64,000 nucleotides of DNA from Cupriavidus necator (GTDB taxonomy: Bacteria > Pseudomonadota > Gammaproteobacteria > Burkholderiales > Burkholderiaceae). Every line of letters begins with the position of its first letter. Within the stretch, counting starts at the first letter, position 1. The DNA lies in contig NZ_SROX01000001.1 of assembly GCF_013141915.1 (NCBI RefSeq), positions 248,001-312,000 of the forward strand. Direction: 5' to 3'. Position numbers and translations under genes: made by a program. Of this stretch, positions 17,073 to 26,750 are shown piece after piece. Under the pieces are notes generated by a model that had not been told where the DNA came from, did no database searches, and saw nothing but the letters and a program-made list of their open reading frames with translations.

Positions 17073-17984
17073 ATGCACCGCATCGATCCCGTCAATATCC
17101 AGCTGTTCCTGGCCGCCGCGCGCGAGGGCTCGATCAAGCGCGCGGCTGAAACCGAGCATATTGCCCAGTCGGCGTTGAGCCGGCGCATCGCTGAACTGGA
17201 GCGCAGCCTGGGCGTGGTGCTGTTCGTGCGCTCGCCCGCCGGCGTGGTGCTGACCGATGCCGGGGCGCGCGCGCTGGAACTGGGCCGCAAGCTGAACCAG
17301 GACATCGCCAGCTTTGCGCGCGAGGTGCAGGACCTTGGCGACCGGGTCGCGGGCGTGGTGAGGGTGTCGGCGAGCCCGTCGGCCATCATCGGCTTCCTGC
17401 CCGAGCGGCTGCATGCGTTCAAGGCGGCGCATCCGCTGGTCGAGATCGCGCTGTACGAGCGCTCTACCGCCGAAACCCTGCGCGCCTGCCTCGATGACCG
17501 GGCCGACGTCGGCATCGGGGTCGCGGCCAAGACGCCGGGCGGGCTGGAATCGTGGGCCTTTGCCAGCGATCCGCTCAACGTGGTGGTGCCGTCGACGCAT
17601 GCGCTGGCCCGGCGCAAACGCATCCGTTATGCCGAGGTGCTGGAGCATCCGCTGGTGGTGGTGCAGCCGGGCGGCGCGCTCGACCAGGACCTGCGCGAGC
17701 AGGCGGCCAACCTGCGCCTGCCGTTCAACCAGGGCGTGACCGTCTCCAGCTTCGAGGCTGCCTGCCGCATGGTCGAGGCGGGGCTGGGCATCGCGGTGCT
17801 GCCAGCAAGTGCCGGCGCCGCCTATGCGGGAACGCGGCGCTTTGTGCGCGTGCCGCTGGATGAGCCGTGGCGCCAGCGCCAGTTGCGGTTCTATGCGCCG
17901 TTCAAGCAGCCGCGCCTGCGGGCCATCGCCGCCATGATCGACGCATTGCAGCCGGAGGGAGGGACCGCAGCTATGCCGGGCTGA
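17073..17984 (+). CDS. LysR-family transcriptional regulator
   Basis: A 303-residue LysR protein: winged helix at 7-65 (NIQLFLAAAREGSIKRAAE, then SALSRRIAELERSLGVVLF and GVVLTDAGARALELG) and a periplasmic-binding-like effector domain to the end (VVRVSASPSAIIGFLPERLH and FEAACRMVEAGLGIAVLPAS). It is divergent from the aconitase-family gene across 183 bases and 106 bases upstream of a Bug receptor gene in its own direction. It therefore most likely activates the hydro-lyase, and possibly the receptor, in response to the transported acid. Confidence 0.92.
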   Translation: MHRIDPVNIQLFLAAAREGSIKRAAETEHIAQSALSRRIAELERSLGVVLFVRSPAGVVLTDAGARALELGRKLNQDIASFAREVQDLGDRVAGVVRVSASPSAIIGFLPERLHAFKAAHPLVEIALYERSTAETLRACLDDRADVGIGVAAKTPGGLESWAFASDPLNVVVPSTHALARRKRIRYAEVLEHPLVVVQPGGALDQDLREQAANLRLPFNQGVTVSSFEAACRMVEAGLGIAVLPASAGAAYAGTRRFVRVPLDEPWRQRQLRFYAPFKQPRLRAIAAMIDALQPEGGTAAMPG

Positions 17985-18090
17985 GATACCCGGTCCAGCG
18001 GATTAGCACTCGGCCACGGCCGCGTCGCAACCCTACACTCCGTGCCAAAGCCACCGTCCACGGTGCGATTCGATAAAACGGAGACAAGAG

Positions 18091-19077
18091 ATGCAGACCT
18101 CGCTGATTCGACGCGCGTGCAAGGCGCTTGCAGCCCTGGCCACGCTGGCAATGCTCGGTGGCCACACTTTTCCGGCCCATGCGCAGGACGCCAGGCCGGT
18201 CAGGCTGATCGTGCCGACCCAGCCGGGTTCGCAGGCTGATGCCGTGGCGCGCGCGCTGAGCCAGCCATTGGGCAAGCAGCTCGGCCAGTCGGTGGTGGTC
18301 GAGAACATCGCTGGCGCCGGCGGCGTGCCGGGCACCCAGCAGATCGTCAGGGCGCCGAAAGACGGGTCGACGCTGGGCCTGATCTCGTCGAACCATGTCA
18401 TCAACCCGTTCATCTACAAGAACCTGCCCTATGACGCGCTGAAGGACATCACGCCGATTACCGTGATCGGCACGCTGCCACTGGTACTGGTGGCGAATCC
18501 CGCGGTGGGCGCGCACACCACGAAAGAACTGGTCGCGCTGTTGAAGTCGAAGCCGGGCGAGCTGAACTACGGCTCGTCGGGCAACGGCACGGTGCTGCAC
18601 CTGGCCGGCCAGCTCTTCGCCCGCGAGGCGAAGGTCGACATCCGGCACGTGCCGTACAAGGGCGCCGGCAACTACACCACCGACCTGATCGGCGGCCAGG
18701 TGCAGATAGGCTTCCTGACCGTGCAGGCGGTGCTGCCGCTGCTCAAGGCGGGCAAGCTCAGGGCGATTGCGGTGTCCACGGCGCAGCGGGTGCCGGCGTT
18801 GCCCGAGGTGCCGACGCTGGCGGAATCGGGGGTGCCGCGCTACAGCTTCGACGCCTGGCTGGCCATCGTCGGCCCCGCGGGGATGCCGAAGGCAGGTGTG
18901 CAAGACCTGCAGTCGAAGATCCAGGCCACGCTGCAGGAACGTGACGTGCAGGAGCACCTGGCCGCGCAAGGGTTGGTGGTGACCGGCACCGGCGCCGATG
19001 CGGCGGTGCCGTTCTTCAAGAGCGAGCTGGACAAGCATGCGCGCATCGTCCGGCAGGCGGGGGCGACGCTGAACTGA
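18091..19077 (+). CDS. Bug/TctC-family periplasmic substrate-binding protein
   Basis: A 328-residue exported receptor: signal peptide ending FPAHAQDA, then RPVRLIVPTQPGSQADAVAR, later NYGSSGNGTVLHLAGQLF and RHVPYKGAGNYTTDLIGGQ, and LPEVPTLAESGVPRY. It has a good site GGAGACAAGAG before ATG. It belongs to the LysR/aconitase-like island, so its ligand is probably a carboxylate metabolised by that hydro-lyase. No TctAB membrane partner is encoded nearby; it may share a permease encoded elsewhere or act as a sensor. Confidence 0.9.
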   Translation: MQTSLIRRACKALAALATLAMLGGHTFPAHAQDARPVRLIVPTQPGSQADAVARALSQPLGKQLGQSVVVENIAGAGGVPGTQQIVRAPKDGSTLGLISSNHVINPFIYKNLPYDALKDITPITVIGTLPLVLVANPAVGAHTTKELVALLKSKPGELNYGSSGNGTVLHLAGQLFAREAKVDIRHVPYKGAGNYTTDLIGGQVQIGFLTVQAVLPLLKAGKLRAIAVSTAQRVPALPEVPTLAESGVPRYSFDAWLAIVGPAGMPKAGVQDLQSKIQATLQERDVQEHLAAQGLVVTGTGADAAVPFFKSELDKHARIVRQAGATLN

Positions 19078-19111
19078 GTCGCGCCAATGTCTCGCCTCGT
19101 TCGCGCGATGA

Positions 19112-20572
19112 CTATTTGCTTGCAACGGCGGTGGATTCGTCGGGCTGCCAGCCGCCGCCCAGCGCCTTGAATGCCGCCACGGCAGCGCGGGCGGATTCGG
19201 TTTGCGCCTGAACCCGCGCGTCCGAGGCACGCAACAGGTTTTCGTCGGCTTGCAGAACTTCGATCAGGCTGACGACGCCTTTCTGGTAGGCGGCAAACGA
19301 CGCGTTTCGGGCACGGCCGAGTGAATCCACGCCTTGCGCGAGCAAGGCCGTCTGCTCCTCACGCTTGACCAGGGCAGAGAAGGCGTCTTCCACGTCTTCC
19401 GTGGCGCGCAGCACGGCGAGCCGGTATGCAGCGAGCAGCTCGGCCTCTTGCCCCTTGGCCTGCTCGATTTGCGCATTGATTCGGCCGAAGTCGAACAGGC
19501 GCCAGCGCAGGCCAAGCACGCGGGCAAATTGACTGGCGCCGCTGCTGAACAGGCTGCTGGCGCCCAGTGTTGTGGCGCTGCCAAGCAGCCCGCCTAGCGA
19601 GAACTTCGGGTAGTACTCCGCCATGGCGACGCCGATGCGTGCGCTGGATGCCGCCAGGCGACGCTCGGCGACGATGAGGTCGGGGCGGCGCCTCAGCAAT
19701 TGGCCGGGCGAACCGCTGATTGCAATCTGCGGAGCGGCCGGGACTTCGCCGCCCTCGGCAAGCTCCGCCCGGTGCGTGCCCGGCAGCGAGCCGAGCATCA
19801 CGTCCAGCGCGTTCATCGCCGCGTCCAGGCCGGCTTCAAGTTGCGGGACCGACGCGCGCACCTGGGCGAGCGCGCCTTCGGCCTGCCTGACTTGAAGGTC
19901 GGCCGCCAGACCCTTGCCGTACAGCAGGTTGATGGTGGAAAGCAATTCCTGCTGCGTCTGCACTTGGTGCCGGGCCACCTTCAGGCGCGCCTGCAAGCCA
20001 CGGACGGTGATGTAGATATCGGCGGTCTGTGCGGCCACGGCCAGGCGCGTGGCGACCGCGCCGGCCCGGGAAGCGTGGTAGTCGGCAAGTGCGGCTTCGC
20101 GACCACGGCGCAGGCCACCGAATACATCCAACTCCCAGCTCGCATTGAGGTTGGCCTCGTAAGCGTTGCCGTAGCGATCGAAACCGGGGCTGGAGTTCAA
20201 GACCCGGCCCAACGGGGTTTCGACAGACTGGTACGTGCGCGCGGCCTGGCCCGTGATATTGCCGGAGGGAAGCAAGGCGGCATTGGCGGCGCCCAGGCCC
20301 GCACGCGCTTGCGTGACGCGGGCGAAGGCCTGGGCGAGGTCCAGGTTCTGCGCCAGCGCCAGTCGCACGAACCGCGTCAGTTGCGGGTCGCCAAAGTCAG
20401 CCCACCATGCGGACAGATCAGCTTCGGCATTGGCAGCGCGTTGCGCAACGCCGGCCTGGCCGAGGAAGCGTTCCGGAACCGGCTCATCGGGCTTCGCATA
20501 GTCGGGGCCCACGGCACAGCCCGTCGCCACGCTGGCAAGGACGAGAGCCGAAAGGAGGTGTTTTCGCGACAT
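19112..20572 (-). CDS. RND efflux outer-membrane lipoprotein (NodT/OprM family)
   Basis: A 486-residue TolC-like channel. The N terminus has a lipobox (VLASVATGC, Cys19) and the family start AVGPDYAKPDEPVPERF. Two TolC-type repeats follow: WWADFGDPQLTRFVRLALAQ with NLDLAQAFARVTQARAGLG, and LLRRRPDLIVAERRLAASSA with IGVAMAEYYPKFSLGGLLG. It would form the outer-membrane exit for the adaptor and pump encoded at 21361-25595. It is divergent from the tetR gene across 86 bases that contain the 24-bp operator, so it is repressed together with the pump. Confidence 0.93.
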   Translation of the reverse strand: MSRKHLLSALVLASVATGCAVGPDYAKPDEPVPERFLGQAGVAQRAANAEADLSAWWADFGDPQLTRFVRLALAQNLDLAQAFARVTQARAGLGAANAALLPSGNITGQAARTYQSVETPLGRVLNSSPGFDRYGNAYEANLNASWELDVFGGLRRGREAALADYHASRAGAVATRLAVAAQTADIYITVRGLQARLKVARHQVQTQQELLSTINLLYGKGLAADLQVRQAEGALAQVRASVPQLEAGLDAAMNALDVMLGSLPGTHRAELAEGGEVPAAPQIAISGSPGQLLRRRPDLIVAERRLAASSARIGVAMAEYYPKFSLGGLLGSATTLGASSLFSSGASQFARVLGLRWRLFDFGRINAQIEQAKGQEAELLAAYRLAVLRATEDVEDAFSALVKREEQTALLAQGVDSLGRARNASFAAYQKGVVSLIEVLQADENLLRASDARVQAQTESARAAVAAFKALGGGWQPDESTAVASK

Positions 20573-20595
20573 GGCGGTCTTCCATCGAATTTCTA

Positions 20596-20619
20596 GTGAC
20601 TATAATATAAAACGGTCAC
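20596..20619. promoter_or_regulatory. TetR operator copy 1 (24 bp, GTGAC...GTCAC)
   Basis: Inverted arms GTGAC (20596-20600) and GTCAC (20615-20619) with an AT-rich core, between the outer-membrane gene and tetR. The copy at 21292-21315 has the same arms and spacing and matches at 18 of 24 positions. Duplication at both promoters of the efflux locus strongly suggests the binding site of the local TetR protein. Confidence 0.72.
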
Positions 20620-20658
20620 AAGTTGTTCAACTTTTGCGACTCGCGTAAGCTGGCGCCC

Positions 20659-21273
20659 ATGAAGACCACTCCTTATCCCATTCCCGCCCGTGGCCCGGCG
20701 GACCATGACGTGCGAGACCAGATCGTGGCCGCCGCTACCGAACACTTCAGCCGCTACGGCTACGAGAAGACCGCCGTTACCGACCTGGCCAAGGCCATTG
20801 GTTTTTCCAAGGCCTATATCTACAAGTTCTTCGAGTCCAAGCAGGCCATTGGCGAGATGATCTGCGCCAACTGCCTGCGGGAGATCGAGGTCGAGGTCAG
20901 CGCCGCTCTGGTGGAGGCCGATTCCCCGCCGGAAAAGCTCCGGCGCCTGTTCAAGGCCTTGACAGAGGCCAGCCTGCGGCTGTTTTTCCAGGACCGCAAG
21001 CTCTACGAGATTGCGGCCTCGGCAGCGACTGAGCGCTGGCAAGCGGTGCTGGCCTACGAAGAACGCATCCAAAAGGTGCTGCGCGGTGTGCTGCAGGAGG
21101 GTCGGGAGTCCGGGGACTTCGAGCGCAAGACGCCGCTGGACGAAGCCACGATGGCCATCTACCTGGTCATGCGGCCGTACCTTAATCCGTTGCTGTTGCA
21201 GCACAGCCTGGACTACACGGAAGGCGCTCCGGCGCTGCTCTCCAGCCTCGTGCTCCGAAGCCTTTCACCCTGA
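20659..21273 (+). CDS. TetR-family repressor of the RND efflux locus
   Basis: A 204-residue regulator with an N-terminal helix-turn-helix (RDQIVAAATEHFSRYGYEKT, AVTDLAKAIGFSKAYIYKFF, ESKQAIGEMI) and an all-helical ligand domain resembling TetR_C types. ATG at 20659 is preferred; the frame is open to 20623. It sits between the divergent outer-membrane gene and the adaptor/pump operon, with a copy of the same 24-bp inverted repeat before and after it. It is the likely drug- or solvent-sensing repressor of the whole system and of itself. Confidence 0.9.
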   Translation: MKTTPYPIPARGPADHDVRDQIVAAATEHFSRYGYEKTAVTDLAKAIGFSKAYIYKFFESKQAIGEMICANCLREIEVEVSAALVEADSPPEKLRRLFKALTEASLRLFFQDRKLYEIAASAATERWQAVLAYEERIQKVLRGVLQEGRESGDFERKTPLDEATMAIYLVMRPYLNPLLLQHSLDYTEGAPALLSSLVLRSLSP

Positions 21274-21291
21274 TGCGTAGATTTTTTGTTT

Positions 21292-21315
21292 GTGACTGTT
21301 GACTAAAATGGTCAC
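21292..21315. promoter_or_regulatory. TetR operator copy 2 (24 bp, GTGAC...GTCAC)
   Basis: Arms GTGAC (21292-21296) and GTCAC (21311-21315), with shared internal TAAAA and GGTCAC, located 45 bases before the adaptor gene and just after tetR. It is the partner of the site at 20596-20619. Confidence 0.72.
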
Positions 21316-21360
21316 TAGAACCAGAATGAAAGCCCAGATCATCCTGTCGATGGGGCTGTC

Positions 21361-22476
21361 ATGCTTGCGCGTCGCTTTGTTATCCCTGCCGTTATTTGTG
21401 CGTTGACGCTCGCGCTGGGCGCTTGCGGCGAAAAGGCCCCTGCCGATCCCCGCACCGAGGCGCCTTTGGTGCGCGCCGCGTTGGTCCAGCCAGCCACTTC
21501 CGCGGCGCGTTCGTTCACGGGCGTCGTCGCGGCCAGGGTGCAGAGCGACCTGGGGTTCCGCGTGCCCGGCAAGGTGCTGGAACGGCTGGTGGATCCGGGG
21601 CAAACCGTCCAACGCGGGCAGCCCCTCATGCGCCTCGATCCGGTCGATCTGAAGCTCGCCGCGCATGCACAGCAAGAAGCGGTGAGCGCGGCACGGGCAC
21701 GCGCGCAACAGACGGCGGAAGACGAAGCCCGCTACCGCGATCTGCGCGGCACCGGAGCCATTTCCGCCTCGGCCTATGACCAGGCCAAGGCTGCTGCGGA
21801 CGCAGCCAAAGCCCAGTTGAGCGCGGCGCAAGCGCAGGCAGACGTTGCGCGAAATGCCAGCCGCTACGCGGAGCTCTTTGCCGATGGCGACGGCGTGGTG
21901 ATGGAAACGCTGGCCGAGCCCGGCCAGGTCGTCAACGCGGGGCAGGCGGTGGTGCGCCTGGCGCATGCGGGCCGCCGCGAAGCGGTCGTTCAGTTGCCCG
22001 AAACGCTGCGACCGGCAATCGGGTCGGTCGCACAGGCGACGCTTTTCGGTGGGGAAAATGCGGGCGTGCCTGCCAGGCTGCGGCAGTTGTCGGATGCTGC
22101 CGATCGGCTTACGCGCACGTTCGAAGCGCGCTATGTGCTGGAGGGGGTGCTGGCCAATGCGCCGCTGGGCGCCACGGTGACGATCCAGATCGCCGATCGG
22201 CTTGCCACTGCACAAGGCGATCTGCAGGTGCCGCTGGGCGCCGTGTTCGATGCCGGCAAGGGCCCTGGCGTGTGGGTCATCCAGGGAGATCCGGCCAAGG
22301 TGTCGTGGCGGTCGGTCAGCATCTTGCACCTCGACGACGAAGGCGCCCGGGTTGCGGGCCAGGTCAGGCAAGGGGAGCGGATCGTCGCACTTGGCGCACA
22401 ACTGCTGCGAGAAGGACAGCGAGTCCGCGTGGCAAGTCAGGGTGCCGGGACTGACATGGCGGGGGTGCGCCTGTGA
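21361..22476 (+). CDS. RND efflux periplasmic adaptor lipoprotein (HlyD/MFP family)
   Basis: A 371-residue membrane-fusion protein with a lipobox (LTLALGAC, Cys22). It has the barrel-sandwich halves VQSDLGFRVPGKVLERLVDP with GQTVQRGQPLMRLDPVDL, then GDGVVMETLAEPGQVVNAGQ, separated by an Ala-rich helical hairpin (about 105-165). Beta-barrel and membrane-proximal parts follow (RQGERIVALGAQLLREGQRV). It would link the inner-membrane pump to the outer-membrane lipoprotein encoded at 19112-20572. Its stop overlaps the start of the pump gene (GTGA at 22473). Confidence 0.92.
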   Translation: MLARRFVIPAVICALTLALGACGEKAPADPRTEAPLVRAALVQPATSAARSFTGVVAARVQSDLGFRVPGKVLERLVDPGQTVQRGQPLMRLDPVDLKLAAHAQQEAVSAARARAQQTAEDEARYRDLRGTGAISASAYDQAKAAADAAKAQLSAAQAQADVARNASRYAELFADGDGVVMETLAEPGQVVNAGQAVVRLAHAGRREAVVQLPETLRPAIGSVAQATLFGGENAGVPARLRQLSDAADRLTRTFEARYVLEGVLANAPLGATVTIQIADRLATAQGDLQVPLGAVFDAGKGPGVWVIQGDPAKVSWRSVSILHLDDEGARVAGQVRQGERIVALGAQLLREGQRVRVASQGAGTDMAGVRL

Positions 22477-25400
22477 GCCAAGGTCGTTTCAACCTGTCGG
22501 CGCTCGCGGTGCGCGAGCGCGCCGTCACGCTGTTCCTCATCTGCCTGATCTCCCTGGCTGGGCTCATTGCCTTCTTCAAGCTGGGTCGTGCAGAAGATCC
22601 GGCGTTTACTGTCAAGGTGATGACCATCATCACCGCGTGGCCCGGCGCGACCGCACAGGAAATGCAGGACCAGGTGGCCGAGAAGATCGAGAAGCGCATG
22701 CAGGAGCTGCGCTGGTATGACCGCACGGAAACGTACACCCGGCCGGGCCTGGCGTTCACGACATTGTCCCTGCTCGACAGCACGCCGCCGTCCGAAGTCC
22801 AGGAAGCGTTCTATCAAGCGCGCAAGAAGGTCGGCGACGAGGTCGCCAACCTGCCGCCCGGTGTGATCGGGCCGATGGTCAACGATGAATATGCGGATGT
22901 GACCTTTGCCCTGTTTGCACTGAAGGCGCAGGGCGAGCCGCAACGCGTGCTCGTGCGCGACGCGGAGACCCTGCGCCAGCGCCTGCTCCACGTGCCCGGC
23001 GTAAAAAAGGTCAACATCATCGGCGAGCAGCCGGAGCGCATCTACGCCGAGTTTTCACATGACCGGCTGGCGACGCTGGGCGTGAGTCCGCAAGAGGTGT
23101 TTGCCGCGCTCAACGGCCAGAATGCCCTGACGGCTGCCGGCTCGGTAGAAACCAGAGGGCCGCAGGTCTTCATCCGCCTGGACGGCGCGTTCGACCAACT
23201 GCAGAAGATTCGCGATACGCCGGTGGTATCGCAGGGCCGCACGTTGAAGCTGTCGGACATTGCCACGGTCAAGCGCGGCTATGAAGATCCGGCCACGTTC
23301 ATGGTGCGCAACGATGGGCAGCCTGCCTTGCTGCTGGGCATCGTCATGCGCGAAGGCTGGAACGGCCTGGCGCTTGGCAAGGCGCTGGACCAGGAGGTCG
23401 GCGCCATCAACGCCGCCATGCCGCTCGGCATGAGCCTGACCAAGGTGACCGACCAGGCGGTCAACATCAGGGCCGCCGTCGATGAGTTCATGCTCAAGTT
23501 CTTCGCTGCGCTGCTGGTGGTCATGCTGGTGAGCTTCGTCAGCATGGGCTGGCGCGCGGGCATGGTGGTGGCCGCGGCCGTGCCATTGACCCTGGCCGTG
23601 GTCTTCGTGGTGATGGCCGCGACCGGCAAGAGCTTCGACCGCATCACCCTCGGGTCCTTGATACTGGCGCTGGGCCTGCTGGTGGACGATGCCATCATCG
23701 CCATCGAAATGATGGTGGTGAAGATGGAAGAGGGCTACAGCCGCGTGTCCGCGTCGGCCTATGCGTGGAGCCACACCGCGGCGCCCATGCTGTCGGGCAC
23801 GCTGGTGACCGCCGTGGGCTTCATGCCCAACGGCTTTGCCCGCTCCACCGCGGGTGAATACACCAGCAACATGTTCTGGATCGTGGGCATTGCATTGATT
23901 GCGTCCTGGGTTGTTGCGGTGGTGTTCACGCCTTACCTGGGCGTCAGGATGCTGCCCGCCTTCAAGAAGGTGGAAGGCGGCCACGATGCCATTTACGATA
24001 CGCCGCGCTACCACCGCTTCCGTGCGCTGCTCGGGCGTGTGATTGCGCGCAAATGGCTGGTCGCGGGTTCGGTCGTCGGGCTCTTCGTCGTGGCCATCCT
24101 GGGCATGGCGGTGGTCAAGAAACAGTTCTTCCCGATCTCGGACCGGCCCGAAGTGCTGGTCGAGGTGCAGATGCCCTATGGCACGTCGATCAACCAGACC
24201 AGCGCCGCCACGGCGAAGCTTGAAGCGTGGCTCGCCCAACAGAAGGAAGCCAGGATCGTGACGGCTTACGTCGGCCAGGGCGCGCCGCGCTTCTATCTGG
24301 CGATGGGGCCGGAATTGCCGGATCCATCGTTCGCCAAGATCGTGATCCGCACCGATAGCCAGGAAGCGCGTGACGTGTTGAAGCAGCGCCTGCGCCGGGC
24401 CATTGCCGACGGTCTCGCCCCCGAGGCGCGGGTACGGGTCACGCAGCTCGTGTTCGGTCCGTATTCGCCGTTCCCGGTGGCCTATCGCGTGTCCGGTCCG
24501 GATGGAGAGACGTTGCGCCACATCGCCGCCGATGTCCGGCAAGTCATGGACGCGAGCCCGATGATGCGTACGGTCAACACCGACTGGGGGATGCGCGTAC
24601 CCACGCTGCACTTCACCTTGCAGCAGGACCGCTTGCAGGCCGTGGGGCTGACCTCCAGCGCCGTCGCGCAACAACTGCAATTCCTGCTCAACGGCATTCC
24701 GGTGACGGCCGTGCGAGAGGACATCCGCACCGTGCAGGTGACCGCGCGCTCGGCCGGCGAGATCCGACTGGATCCGGCCAGGATTGGTGACTTCACGCTG
24801 GCCGGCGCCAACGGGCAACGCATTCCGCTGTCGCAAGTCGGCAAGATCGAGGTGCGCATGGAGGAGCCCATCATCCGCCGGCGCGACCGCATGCCCACCA
24901 TCACGGTGCGCGGGGATATTGCCGATGGCCTTCAACCGCCCGACGTGTCGACGGCCATCAGCAAGCAGCTTCAGCCCATCATCGAGAAACTGCCCGGCGG
25001 ATACCGCATCGAGCAAGCCGGCGCCATCGAAGAATCGGGCAAGGCGACCCAGGCCATGCTGCCGCTGTTCCCGATCATGCTGGCGGTGACGCTGCTGATC
25101 CTTATCTTCCAGGTACGGTCGATCCCGGCAATGGTCATGGTGGTCCTGACCAGCCCGCTCGGCCTGATTGGCGTGGTGCCGACGCTGATCCTGTTCGGCC
25201 AGCCGTTTGGCATCAATGCGCTGGTCGGCCTGATCGCGCTGTCGGGCATCCTGATGCGCAATACGCTGATCCTGATCGGGCAGATCCAGCACAACAAGGA
25301 CGAAGGGTTGGACCCGTTCCGGGCCGTTGTGGAAGCCACTGTCCAGCGTGCGCGGCCGGTGATCCTTACCGCGCTGGCGGCCATCTTGGCCTTCATTCCG

Positions 25401-25595
25401 CTGACCCATTCGGTGTTCTGGGGCGCGCTCGCCTACACGCTGATCGGCGGGACCTTTGCCGGGACGATCCTGACCCTGGTGTTCCTGCCGGCCATGTACG
25501 CCATCTGGTTCAGGATCCGTCCTGGCAATGCGGCCGACGCCCAACGGCATCGGCACGGGCAAGCGCAGCCGGACGCAGCCCTGGTGACCGAGTAA
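22473..25595 (+). CDS. RND-family multidrug efflux pump, inner-membrane subunit
   Basis: A 1040-residue pump with the normal RND plan: TM1 near 15-35, a large periplasmic loop, TM2-6 from about 340, a second loop and TM8-12 at the end. The proton-relay region of TM4 is intact (ALGLLVDDAIIAIEMM, two Asp), and the second half shows GINALVGLIALSGILMRNTL. It is closest in feel to the HAE1 hydrophobe/drug branch, not the heavy-metal branch. GTG at 22473 overlaps the adaptor stop. With 19112-22476 it makes a full three-part system probably repressed by the TetR protein; the drug range cannot be predicted. Confidence 0.94.
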   Translation: MSQGRFNLSALAVRERAVTLFLICLISLAGLIAFFKLGRAEDPAFTVKVMTIITAWPGATAQEMQDQVAEKIEKRMQELRWYDRTETYTRPGLAFTTLSLLDSTPPSEVQEAFYQARKKVGDEVANLPPGVIGPMVNDEYADVTFALFALKAQGEPQRVLVRDAETLRQRLLHVPGVKKVNIIGEQPERIYAEFSHDRLATLGVSPQEVFAALNGQNALTAAGSVETRGPQVFIRLDGAFDQLQKIRDTPVVSQGRTLKLSDIATVKRGYEDPATFMVRNDGQPALLLGIVMREGWNGLALGKALDQEVGAINAAMPLGMSLTKVTDQAVNIRAAVDEFMLKFFAALLVVMLVSFVSMGWRAGMVVAAAVPLTLAVVFVVMAATGKSFDRITLGSLILALGLLVDDAIIAIEMMVVKMEEGYSRVSASAYAWSHTAAPMLSGTLVTAVGFMPNGFARSTAGEYTSNMFWIVGIALIASWVVAVVFTPYLGVRMLPAFKKVEGGHDAIYDTPRYHRFRALLGRVIARKWLVAGSVVGLFVVAILGMAVVKKQFFPISDRPEVLVEVQMPYGTSINQTSAATAKLEAWLAQQKEARIVTAYVGQGAPRFYLAMGPELPDPSFAKIVIRTDSQEARDVLKQRLRRAIADGLAPEARVRVTQLVFGPYSPFPVAYRVSGPDGETLRHIAADVRQVMDASPMMRTVNTDWGMRVPTLHFTLQQDRLQAVGLTSSAVAQQLQFLLNGIPVTAVREDIRTVQVTARSAGEIRLDPARIGDFTLAGANGQRIPLSQVGKIEVRMEEPIIRRRDRMPTITVRGDIADGLQPPDVSTAISKQLQPIIEKLPGGYRIEQAGAIEESGKATQAMLPLFPIMLAVTLLILIFQVRSIPAMVMVVLTSPLGLIGVVPTLILFGQPFGINALVGLIALSGILMRNTLILIGQIQHNKDEGLDPFRAVVEATVQRARPVILTALAAILAFIPLTHSVFWGALAYTLIGGTFAGTILTLVFLPAMYAIWFRIRPGNAADAQRHRHGQAQPDAALVTE

Positions 25596-25696
25596 TGCCG
25601 ACCGGCATGGGCATGTGCTCCCCAAAGGTTACATCCACTCCACATGTGGACGCCGCCAAGCGCAAGTGCGCGGCGCCCGCAACACGGATGCCCGCT

Positions 25697-26632
25697 TCAG
25701 CTGCCGCAAGCGTGAATCAGGAATTCGCGCAGCGCATCGGCCGGCTTGGCCAGCTTGCGCCCGGGCTGCCACAGCATGCCGACCTCCATGTCCGGCACCG
25801 CATTGGCGATCGGCCGGGCTTCGATCTGCTTGCCTTCCAGCGACCAGGGGCGGTACACCATGTCGGACAGCACGGTGACGCCGAAGCCATGCGCCACCAG
25901 CCCGCGCAGTGCTTCCATCGAGCCGGTGCGGAAGGCGATATTGGGGGCAAGCCGGTGGCTGCGCCAGTAGCGCAGGGTCGACTCCTCGGCCTCGTCCACG
26001 GTGATGAGCAGGTACGGATATGCCGCGATGTCGCGCAGCGAAGGCCGCTCCACCGCCAGCAGCGGATGGCTGGCCGAGGTCCATAACTGGCGCCGTGACC
26101 GCATCAGCGTATGGCGCTGGAAGCGCTGCGGCCGCTCCAGGTTGGACAGCAGCGCGATACCCAGCTCGATTTCGCCCGCCAGCACGGCCCGCTCGATGTC
26201 GGGGCGGTCCATGTCGAGCAGATCCAGTTCGATATCCGGATAGTTGGTGCGAAAGCGCGCCAGCAATCCGGGCAGGAAATATCCCAGCACCGTATATGAC
26301 GCCGCCAGCCGCACGCTGCCTTGCAGCCCGTGCACCTGGAAGCGCGGCTCGCGCAGCGCATCCTCGACCGAATCCAGGATCTGGCGCGCATGCTGGAAGA
26401 ACAGGTGGCCTTCCGCCGTCAGCGTCACGCCATGCGGGCGGCGCTCGAACAGGCGTACGCCCAGGCGCTGTTCAAGCGCCAGCACGGCATTGGTGACGGC
26501 GGACTGCGACACGTGCTCGGCGGTCGCCGCCATCGAGAACTGCCCGGTTTCCGCCGCCGCGACAAAATAGCGGAACTGCCGCAGCGTGACTTCCTTGGCC
26601 AGTCTTTCGGAGCCTTCGCGGGCCTTGAACAT
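25697..26632 (-). CDS. LysR-family transcriptional regulator
   Basis: A 311-residue LysR protein: TLRQFRYFVAAAETGQFSMA and SQSAVTNAVLALEQRLGVRL in the helix-turn-helix, GVTLTAEGHLFFQHAR after it, and an effector domain with GSVRLAASYTVLGYFLPGLL. It has GGAGACCCCC before the ATG. It is divergent from the fused indolepyruvate oxidoreductase gene across about 118 bases, which contain an ATCA...TGAT inverted pair near 26660-26685 of the kind LysR proteins use; this site is only a guess. Confidence 0.9.
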   Translation of the reverse strand: MFKAREGSERLAKEVTLRQFRYFVAAAETGQFSMAATAEHVSQSAVTNAVLALEQRLGVRLFERRPHGVTLTAEGHLFFQHARQILDSVEDALREPRFQVHGLQGSVRLAASYTVLGYFLPGLLARFRTNYPDIELDLLDMDRPDIERAVLAGEIELGIALLSNLERPQRFQRHTLMRSRRQLWTSASHPLLAVERPSLRDIAAYPYLLITVDEAEESTLRYWRSHRLAPNIAFRTGSMEALRGLVAHGFGVTVLSDMVYRPWSLEGKQIEARPIANAVPDMEVGMLWQPGRKLAKPADALREFLIHACGS

Positions 26633-26750
26633 GGGGGTCTCCTAGGTATCCGTTTTGCAGATATCAGGTGTGGGAATTCTTGATTTTACGATGACTGCGC
26701 CGGTTTCTACACTGCTCCGGACACCAGAAAAAATGCCGGAGACCCACATC

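Noticed and set aside
23055-25625. 856-codon open frame on the minus strand
   Set aside because: It lies opposite the RND pump gene, is His/Arg/Gln-rich with no domain and comes from the GC-rich third positions of the real gene.
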